Of a stretch of 9,415 bases of DNA, positions 1 through 6,400 are shown piece after piece (the stretch's first letter is position 1; every line of letters starts with the position of its first letter). The notes beneath the pieces were generated by a model. It saw only the letters and a program-made list of their open reading frames with translations, had not been told where the DNA came from and made no database searches. The position numbers and the translations under genes were made by a program. Source of the stretch: JAEZKC01 sp046546375 (GTDB lineage: Bacteria > Fibrobacterota > Chitinivibrionia > Chitinivibrionales > Chitinispirillaceae); contig JBKGXV010000112.1 in NCBI GenBank assembly GCA_046546375.1, forward strand, positions 1 to 9,415, given 5' to 3'.

Positions 1-15
1 GAGAACGCAGAGCGG
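1..15. repeat. Edge fragment of a CGCAGAGA-type interspersed repeat
   Basis: The first bases read GAGAACGCAGAGCGG, the same GAGA/CGCAGAG pattern found at 3284-3312. Only the end of this copy is in the window; the rest would lie to the left. The call depends on likeness to the second copy and is short, so chance cannot be excluded. Confidence 0.45.
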
Positions 16-165
16 AAATGATACGATAACTTTAATATCCTTTTTTCCATGGGGGTTGGAAAGAGGATTATGCGGCAAAAGGTACTCCTGAGCACTGTCG
101 GTACAACTCTGGAAAGCACTGCAAACCGCCAAAATGCCATAAATAATGAAATGCATTTTTCTCAT
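1..165 (-). CDS. Exported protein or lipoprotein, N-terminal part only (runs off the left edge)
   Basis: Reading leftward from ATG at 165-163 there are 55 codons without a stop before the edge. The first residues look like an export signal: MRKMH, a hydrophobic stretch FIIYGILAVCSAF, then QSC-TDSAQEY. The Cys at residue 21 could be a lipidation site, but FQSC is a poor lipobox because Phe replaces the usual Leu at -3, so ordinary Sec cleavage is equally possible. A purine-rich Shine-Dalgarno (AAGGGGG, complement of 170-176) lies just upstream, which is the best support for this start. Residues 22-55 match no family I know. The last visible codons (about 51-55, PLCVL) are encoded by a CGCAGAG-type repeat, so the gene may end soon after the edge. 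It is divergent from the 669 gene. A small or decayed gene is possible. Confidence 0.5.
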   Translation of the reverse strand, partial: MRKMHFIIYGILAVCSAFQSCTDSAQEYLLPHNPLSNPHGKKDIKVIVSFPLCVL

Positions 166-169
166 TGAT

Positions 170-176
170 CCCCCTT
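170..176 (-). promoter_or_regulatory. Ribosome binding site of the leftward exported-protein gene
   Basis: On the minus strand AAGGGGG precedes ATG (165-163) with four bases between; counted from its AGG core the spacing is seven. This decides in favour of ATG at 165 over the in-frame ATG at 156-154. Confidence 0.5.
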
Positions 177-198
177 CAGTTGGTTTGGAATATCGCTG

Positions 199-222
199 GA
201 CGGCCGTCTTTCGTAATTTACG
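199..222. promoter_or_regulatory. Two adjacent small palindromes, possible operators
   Basis: GACGGCCGTC at 199-208 is a perfect 10-bp palindrome. Three bases on, CGTAA-T-TTACG at 212-222 is a perfect 5+1+5 palindrome. They lie 34-57 bases upstream of the leftward start codon, where a promoter for that gene would be expected. No regulator family can be named, and palindromes of this size arise by chance. Confidence 0.25.
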
Positions 223-285
223 TATTCATCGGCCAAATCTCAGAAATTCACCCCTGTATCAGCTTAGAACAGCCCGGACCCGAAT

Positions 286-333
286 GAAACAATTTTGTAC
301 CAGCCACCTCACATAAGGATACAATTTTGTTCC
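286..333. repeat. Twin ACAATTTTGT boxes 32 bp apart, possible paired operator
   Basis: The 10-mer ACAATTTTGT occurs at 289-298 and 321-330. Including flanks both fit GAWACAATTTTGTWCC (286-301 and 318-333). Each core is a dyad with arms ACAA and TTGT around TT. The 32-bp offset is close to three helical turns, so two dimers would sit on the same DNA face. Function is inferred from layout only. Confidence 0.4.
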
Positions 334-372
334 AAGTCACTTTCGAAATTAAACCGAATGTACTCTGAAATC

Positions 373-384
373 CTCATTTATGAG
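373..384. promoter_or_regulatory. Palindrome CTCAT-TT-ATGAG, possible binding site
   Basis: A perfect 5+2+5 dyad, nested inside a wider pair GAAATC (367-372) and GATTTC (397-402). It lies about 215-225 bases upstream of the start point predicted from the sigma-54 promoter. No regulator is assigned. Confidence 0.2.
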
Positions 385-418
385 ATCATAAAGGCTGATT
401 TCCGTTTTCGTCTTTTCA

Positions 419-447
419 GCCCGCAGTGTCCCGAGCACAATGCGGGC
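419..447. promoter_or_regulatory. Strong dyad GCCCGCA...TGCGGGC, candidate activator (enhancer) site
   Basis: GCCCGCA (419-425) and TGCGGGC (441-447) are exact reverse complements. Inside them GTG (426-428) can pair with CAC (436-438), leaving AA bulged and a seven-base loop. There is no T-run after it on either strand, so it is not an intrinsic terminator. Its centre lies about 165 bases upstream of the start point predicted from the sigma-54 promoter at 573-589. That is within the usual range for upstream sites of sigma-54 enhancer-binding proteins. It does not match the classical NtrC site TGCAC-N7-GTGCA. Confidence 0.35.
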
Positions 448-572
448 ACCACCCTCTCAGGTCGATACAAAAGTGTACTTTTCAGGGGTTTCCGATTCCT
501 GGCCTCTTCTGAGATCCCCGAACAATTGCCCCATACAGCCCATAATCGCCAATTTTTCCGGCATTCGAGTCA

Positions 573-589
573 TGGCACATTCATTGCAT
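573..589 (+). promoter_or_regulatory. Sigma-54 (RpoN) -24/-12 promoter
   Basis: The sequence TGGCAC-ATTCA-TTGCAT matches the sigma-54 consensus TGGCAC-N5-TTGCW at every conserved base. The -24 GG (574-575) and -12 GC (586-587) are separated by the required ten bases. Transcription would begin near 598-600, giving a leader of about 70 bases before the ATG at 669. Sigma-54 promoters need an ATP-driven enhancer-binding protein, which fits control of nitrogen assimilation and would explain the dyads upstream. The match is seen directly; use in the cell is inferred. Confidence 0.72.
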
Positions 590-630
590 ATCTCTCTGCG
601 CGAATCTGTTTCAGAAAAAAAAGAAATGAA

Positions 631-645
631 CCGGATCGGATCCGG
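631..645 (+). promoter_or_regulatory. Palindrome CCGGATC-G-GATCCGG in the leader
   Basis: A perfect 7+1+7 palindrome about 32 bases downstream of the predicted start point and 23 bases before the start codon. As DNA it could be an operator acting as a block; as RNA it would fold to a CCGGA/TCCGG stem with a five-base loop just before the ribosome site. No regulator is recognised. Confidence 0.4.
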
Positions 646-668
646 ACAAAGCGTTCAGGCAGGTCACC

Positions 669-3299
669 ATGAATAAAGTCCACAAGCTACTTAGCACCGG
701 GATAAACGGCCTGGATACCGTACTCAAAGGGATTCGTCCGGGGGACAACATTGTCTGGCAGGTGGAGAGCATACAGGATTATGTGCCCTTTGTCGAACCG
801 TTCTGCCGCAGAGCCAACGCCGAAAACCGCCGGCTTATCTATTTCAGGTTCGCTGATCACCAGTTTCTCCTTCCCGAGGATACCCCCGCGGAAGTATTCC
901 AGCTTCATCCCGAGGAGGGATTCGAGCCCTTTATTGATGAAATTTTCGAAGTGATCGAAAGATTCGGCAGGGGTGCCTGTTATGTATTCGATTCACTCTC
1001 GGAGCTGGCAGTGGACTGGTACAGTGACAGGATGCTGGGCAATTTTTTCATGCTCACCTGTCCCTATCTTTACGATTTCGATACTGCCACCTACTTTGCG
1101 CTGCTCAAGGACCGTCACACCGGGCTGGCTATCGATGCCATACACCGCACCGCCCAGGTGGTGATCGATGTCTACAACAACAGAAACAAGCTGTATGTCC
1201 ATCCTCTGAAAGTCTACAAAAGACACTCAGACAATATGTATATGCTTCACTCCTGGAATGAAAACGATGACTTCACACCGGTGAGGCAGAGTCCTGTCAT
1301 CTCGGAGGTGCTCTCATCCGTCCCCCAGCCCTGGCTTGATTTCAGTTCACACAGGTTTGACTACTGGACCCGCACATTTTCAAAAGCACAGGAAACGGCT
1401 GAGAGAAATGAAGAGTCACAAAAAACAGAACAAATCGTGAAAAAGCTGCTCCGTATGGCGGTAACCAGAGACTCCCGGATGATGAAGCTTGCAGAAGAAT
1501 ACTTTACCGTGGATGATCTGGTCCGGATCGGAAAAAGAATGATCGGAACCGGGCTTATCGGAGGTAAAACTGTGGGAATGCTTCTGGCAAGATCCATTCT
1601 TCTCAAAAATGACACCCACTGGCAGGAGCGGCTGGGAGCTCATGACTCCTTTTACATAGGCAGTGATGTGTTCTACACCTATCTTATCAGAAACGGATGC
1701 TGGTGGATGCGCCGGAAACTCAAAAGCAGTAAAGAGGAGATGTTCGATTCGGCCCTCGATGCGCAGCAGAGACTGCTTAACGGAACCTTTCCCGAGGATA
1801 TCAAAGCCCAGTTCATGGAAATGCTCAACTACTTCGGGCAGTATCCCATCATCGTACGTTCATCAAGCCTCCTGGAGGATGCCTACGGGAATGCCTTCAG
1901 CGGCAAATACGACAGTGTGTTCTGTGCAAACCAGGGGACCCCCGAAGAACGGCTTGAAAGTTTCATGGATGCGGTGCGCAAAGTGTATGCAAGCACGATG
2001 TCTCCGGAGGCACTCTCCTACAGGGGGCACTGGAACCTGCTTGACAAAGATGAACAGATGGCCCTGCTGGTCCAGAGAGTATCGGGTTCGTTCTACAACG
2101 ATCTTTTCTTCCCTCAGGCGGCAGGAGTGGGATTTTCCTTCAACCCATATGTCTGGAACGACTCCATTGATCCCAGAAGCGGAATGCTGCGACTGGTGTT
2201 CGGACTTGGCACCCGGGCTGTGGACAGGCACGATGATGACTATACCCGGGTGGTTTCGTTAAGCGATCCTCTTGCCAGACCGGAAACAGCACATACGGAT
2301 ATGAGACGCTACAGCCAGCACAAAGTGGACGTCCTTGACCTTAAGGCAAACGGACTAGAAAGTATTCTTCTTGAAGATGTGGCACAGAGAGCTCACGATC
2401 TTGACCTGAAGCTGTTTACCACAAATGACGAGGAAATGGAGCAGAGGGCAAAAGATCACGGCATGAAGAATACCTTCACTGAAGTGCTGACTTTCCAAGA
2501 ACTTCTATCGCATACAACATTTGTAAGCGATATGAAACGTATACTGAAAACGCTGCATGAAGCCTACGATTACCCCGTCGACATCGAATTCACCGCAAAC
2601 TTCATAAACGGAAAAGATCTGAGGATCAACATCGTACAGTGCCGCCCCTTTCAGGTACGAAAGGGAAAAGGCATGCTTCCGAAAGCTGAATCTGTTCCTC
2701 AAGAACGCGTATTTCTCTCTTCCACCGGTCCGATCATCGGCAACAGCCTTTATTCCTCCATTGACCGTATCATATACATCACACCGTCTGCCTATTCATC
2801 CCTTTCCGATTCGGAGCGCTACTCCGTGGCACGTCTGGTGGGGAAGCTTACTCATCTGAAGAAAGACAAGAAACCTGCATCCATAATGCTTGTCGGTCCG
2901 GGACGCTGGGGCACCACCACCCCCTCGCTTGGGGTGCCTGTATCGTTTACGGAAATAAACAGCGTTTCGATTATCTGTGAAATCGCCTATATGCATGAGG
3001 GGCTTATTCCGGATATTTCTCTCGGCACCCATTTCTTCAACGACCTGGTGGAAATGGATATGCTCTACATGGCGGTGTATCCGGAAAGAAAGGAACACCG
3101 TACAGACAAAGTGTTTTTCGAGAACAGTTCAAATATGCTTGCGAAGCTGATTCCGGAGGCCTCCAGCTGGTCCAATGTGGTGAAAGTGCTTGAGTCACCC
3201 AAAAAAGAAGCCCAGCTATTTGTGCATCTTGATTCGGTGAAGCAGAAGGGGGTCTGTTACAGGGCAGATCCAGAGGAAAATTTCACGCAGAGACGCTGA
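669..3299 (+). CDS. PEP synthase/PPDK-like ATP-binding-domain protein with degenerate KaiC-like N-terminus
   Basis: An 876-residue, presumably cytoplasmic protein. Residues 1-230 resemble a KaiC/RadA-type RecA fold: STGINGLDTVLKGIRPGD (9-26) is the usual lead-in and YVFDSLSEL (105-113) a Walker-B-like strand. But the P-loop is gone: WQVESIQDY (30-38) stands where GxxxxGKT belongs. A charged linker (about 240-262) follows, then a PPDK/PEP-synthase ATP-grasp domain (about 290-662): GGKTVG 298-303, VRSSS 396-400 with Arg397, AAGVGFSFNP 484-493, FGLGTRAVDR 511-520, and the metal/ATP pair Glu640 (VDIE) and Gln657 (IVQCRP). A C-terminal domain follows with GPGRWG (743-748) and GTHFF (786-790). I find no swivelling phosphohistidine domain (TSHA-type) and no PEP-barrel, so full PEP synthase or PPDK catalysis is unlikely; a regulatory or ligand-sensing role is inferred. 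ATG 669 is preceded by weak AGG motifs (657-663) and starts the KaiC-like homology directly. The final residues (FTQRR) come from a repeat. It lies 150 bases before gltB on the same strand. Confidence 0.85.
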   Translation: MNKVHKLLSTGINGLDTVLKGIRPGDNIVWQVESIQDYVPFVEPFCRRANAENRRLIYFRFADHQFLLPEDTPAEVFQLHPEEGFEPFIDEIFEVIERFGRGACYVFDSLSELAVDWYSDRMLGNFFMLTCPYLYDFDTATYFALLKDRHTGLAIDAIHRTAQVVIDVYNNRNKLYVHPLKVYKRHSDNMYMLHSWNENDDFTPVRQSPVISEVLSSVPQPWLDFSSHRFDYWTRTFSKAQETAERNEESQKTEQIVKKLLRMAVTRDSRMMKLAEEYFTVDDLVRIGKRMIGTGLIGGKTVGMLLARSILLKNDTHWQERLGAHDSFYIGSDVFYTYLIRNGCWWMRRKLKSSKEEMFDSALDAQQRLLNGTFPEDIKAQFMEMLNYFGQYPIIVRSSSLLEDAYGNAFSGKYDSVFCANQGTPEERLESFMDAVRKVYASTMSPEALSYRGHWNLLDKDEQMALLVQRVSGSFYNDLFFPQAAGVGFSFNPYVWNDSIDPRSGMLRLVFGLGTRAVDRHDDDYTRVVSLSDPLARPETAHTDMRRYSQHKVDVLDLKANGLESILLEDVAQRAHDLDLKLFTTNDEEMEQRAKDHGMKNTFTEVLTFQELLSHTTFVSDMKRILKTLHEAYDYPVDIEFTANFINGKDLRINIVQCRPFQVRKGKGMLPKAESVPQERVFLSSTGPIIGNSLYSSIDRIIYITPSAYSSLSDSERYSVARLVGKLTHLKKDKKPASIMLVGPGRWGTTTPSLGVPVSFTEINSVSIICEIAYMHEGLIPDISLGTHFFNDLVEMDMLYMAVYPERKEHRTDKVFFENSSNMLAKLIPEASSWSNVVKVLESPKKEAQLFVHLDSVKQKGVCYRADPEENFTQRR

Positions 3300-3312
3300 G
3301 AGCGCAGAGAGG
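3284..3312. repeat. CGCAGAGA tandem/interspersed repeat across the stop codon of the PPDK-like gene
   Basis: Octamers CGCAGAGA (3286-3293), CGCTGAGA (3294-3301) and CGCAGAGA (3303-3310) follow each other with one extra G. Similar CGCAGAGA arrays preceded by TTCA are known to me as dispersed repeats in many unrelated bacterial genomes, often translated as FTQRR-like tails. Here the repeat encodes the last residues of the gene and supplies its TGA (3297-3299). A related fragment opens the window. Confidence 0.65.
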
Positions 3313-3340
3313 AAAAAGATGAGTGAAAACATGGAAAAGA

Positions 3341-3360
3341 GCCCATGAAACTGTATGGGC
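3341..3360 (+). other. Hairpin GCCCAT/ATGGGC between the PPDK-like gene and gltB
   Basis: GCCCAT (3341-3346) and ATGGGC (3355-3360) are exact reverse complements around an eight-base loop. No run of T follows, so this is not a convincing terminator and read-through into gltB is expected. A nine-codon frame, MSENMEKSP (3319-3348), preceded by GAGAGG, ends within the left arm; it may be chance, or a leader whose translation would open the hairpin. Confidence 0.35.
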
Positions 3361-3449
3361 AGGCAGGTCACAAAAAACGGAAAACTGAAACAGACGGATT
3401 TTGAACCTTGAACGAAACCAGAATACAACCCAAACAGAACCGAGGATGT

Positions 3450-6400
3450 ATGAGACTGAAACAACACGGGCTGTATGATCCCTTTTACGAACACGACGCC
3501 TGCGGAGTGGGATTCGTCGTGAACATCAAAGGTCAGCAAAGCCATCAGATCGTAAGTGACGGAATAACAATACTTAAAAATCTGGCTCACCGTGGAGCAG
3601 TGGGTGGGGATTCCATGACCGGCGACGGGGCCGGTATGCTTCTACAGATTCCCCATGCCTTTTTCTTTCGTGAATGCGACAAACTCGGCTTCAGACTTCC
3701 TGCCGGGGGCTCTTATGGGGTAGGAATGCTTTTCATCCCCCGGGATGAACGCAGAAGACTGGGAGCAGTTGAACTGATCAAAAAAAGCATCACCAAAGAG
3801 GGTGGCAGAATCCTCGGCTGGAGAGATGTTCCCATCCAACCGGACTGTCTGGGAGAACTGGCGGGAGAGTGCATGCCTTTCATTGCCCAGATATTTGTCA
3901 CTTTTCCCGGCCTTTCGGATGAACAACTGGAGAGAAAACTTTACATCACCCGCAAGACAATAGAACTGGCAGCCAGACAGAAAAGATATACTCTCGAGGA
4001 TCTGTTCGTGCCCTCGTTTTCCAGCAGAACAATTGTCTACAAAGGAATGTTCGTTGCTCCCCAGTTCGAAGTGTTTTACCCTGATCTGGCAGACAAGGAT
4101 TTCCAGAGTGCACTTGCTCTCGTTCACCAACGATACAGCACCAACACCTTTCCTTCATGGCCTCTGGCACAGCCGTTCAGGTTCATGGCCCATAACGGAG
4201 AGATAAACACTCTCAGAGGCAACATGAATAAGATGAACGCACGGGAAAAAACACTCAAGTCTCCCCTGTTCGGCGATGATATTCAGAAACTTTTCCCTAT
4301 AGTCGGTCCCAATCTGAGTGATTCCGGAGCTTTCGACAGCGTTCTGGAGCTTCTTTCACTGAGCGGCCGTTCGGTGGAACACAGCATGATGATGATGGTT
4401 CCTGAGGCGTTTGGTGAAAAGTACCATATAAGCGCCGACAAACGGGCGTTTTACGAATACCATGCTGCTGTAATGGAACCGTGGGATGGTCCCGCAGCAA
4501 TGACATTCACCGATGGAACCAGAATCGGTGCGACCCTTGACCGTAACGGCCTGAGACCGGCCAGATATATCATCACCAAAAGCGGAAAAGTGGTAATGGC
4601 CTCGGAAGTGGGCGTACTTGACATTTCTCCTGAAGATGTGCTTAAGAAGGGTCGTCTGGCACCCGGAAAAATGTTCGTGGTTGACACTACCAGAAAAAGA
4701 ATGATGTACGATAATGAAATAAAGGCCACCATTTCCAGACGAAAACCCTACCGCCGATGGCTTGAACAGAACCGCATCGATCTCAAAGGGCTGTTCCAGA
4801 TACCCGGTCCCATCCATAGTGATCAATCGGAACTTCTCTCCCGCAAATGGGTATTCGGCTACACACTCGAAGATATCAAAATGATTCTCACCCCCATGGC
4901 GCAGAATGCCCAGGAGCCTATAGGTTCGATGGGTAACGATGCGGCGCTGGCTGCTCTTTCGGATCGACCGCAGCTTCTTTACAATTATTTCAAGCAGCTT
5001 TTTGCCCAGGTGACCAACCCACCAATCGACCCCTACCGGGAAAACATGGTGATGAGCCTTATGAGCTTTGTCGGACGAGAGGGTAATCTACTGGATGAAA
5101 GTCCCCAGCACTGCCATCAGCTCAAACTCCCCCACCCCGTTCTGTCCAATGATGATATGGACAAGCTGAGAAATCTCAACATTGAAGGCTACCGTTCCTG
5201 TGTTCTTCCCATGGTTTTTGATGTCAACCAGGGAGAAGCCGGACTGGAAAAAGCTTTGAATAATCTGTGCAAAATGGCAGAAGAAATGGTCGATGACGGG
5301 TTTTCTCTGATTATCTTGAGTGACAAGATGGTGGATGAAACCCATGCTCCCATTCCTGCGCTACTGGCCACATCCGCCGTACATCATCATCTTGTGAAAA
5401 ATCAGATGCGTCAGCTTACAGGTCTCATTATAGAAACTGGAGAAGCCCGTGAGGTGATGCACTTTGCAACCCTTATCGGCTACGGCGCAAGTGCAGTAAA
5501 CCCCTATCTGGCATTCGAGATACTGGCAAATCTGAAAGATAACGGTAAACTTCCAGAAGAACTTCGCCTTGAAACAGCCTGCGAGCACTACATCACCGCC
5601 ATCAAAAAAGGCCTTCTGAAGGTCATGTCCAAAATGGGTGTATCCACAATAAGAAGCTACAGGGCAGCTCAGATATTTGAAGCGGTGGGACTGAATCCTT
5701 CTGTTGTGGACAAGTACTTTCCGGGAACCTCCTCACGAATAGGGGGAATCGACCTTCAGACAGTTGCATCGGAAACTCTTGCCCGTCACAAAACGGCTTT
5801 CAGCAAAACGGAAAACGAGCATGAAACACTGGATTCGGGCGGAAACATCCATTATCGCCGCAAGTCTGAAAAGCACCTGATGAGTCCGGAAGCTGTAACC
5901 CATATTCATCGGGCCATACGGGAAGACAATTACAGCCTGTACAAAAAGTATTCTGCCGAAGTCAACAATATCAGCAAGAATCTCTGTACACTGCGGGGGC
6001 TGTTTTATCTCAAAAAGGGTACTCCGGTCCCTCTGGATGAAGTGGAACCGGTCGAATCTATTGTCAAAAGATTCGTCTCTTCCGCCATGTCGTTTGGATC
6101 AATAAGCAAGGAAGCTCACGAAACCATCGCCATTGCCATGAACCGTCTGGGTGCACAGAGCAACTCCGGTGAGGGTGGTGAGGATGAAGAAAGATATGTC
6201 GAACTGCCCAACGGTGATTCCAAAAAAAGCGCAATCAAACAGGTCGCATCTGCACGTTTCGGAGTAACCAGCAACTATCTGGTAAATTCAAAAGAACTTC
6301 AGATCAAAATGGCACAGGGAGCAAAACCGGGTGAAGGCGGGCAATTACCCGGTCATAAGGTAAATGAGATTATAGCAAAGGTGCGCCACTCCACACCCGG

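Larger units (their letters stand above)
166..668. other. Non-coding divergent control region
   Basis: These 503 bases separate the leftward exported-protein gene from the rightward PPDK-like gene. Short open frames exist on the plus strand (for example 295-672) but their translations are low-complexity, rich in Arg/Ser/His, lack ribosome sites and resemble nothing. What the region holds is a series of dyads and boxes listed separately, ending in a sigma-54 promoter. I see no tRNA, no riboswitch of a class I recognise and no terminator. Confidence 0.7.

Noticed and set aside
543..556. IHF-like site near the sigma-54 promoter
   Set aside because: AATCGC-N4-TTT has at least two mismatches to WATCAR-N4-TTR, too weak to call.
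295..672. 125-codon plus-strand frame before the first gene
   Set aside because: It starts at a TTG without a ribosome site, overlaps the sigma-54 promoter and the real start at 669, and its translation looks like random Arg/Ser/His-rich sequence.
1663..2262. 199-codon plus-strand frame inside the PPDK-like gene
   Set aside because: It lies in another frame of a gene whose own frame carries the PPDK-type ATP-grasp motifs; its translation is rich in Cys/Arg/Trp/Ser without homology.
3341..3360. Intrinsic terminator between the PPDK-like gene and gltB
   Set aside because: The stem is only six base pairs with an eight-base loop and is followed by an A-rich, not T-rich, stretch.
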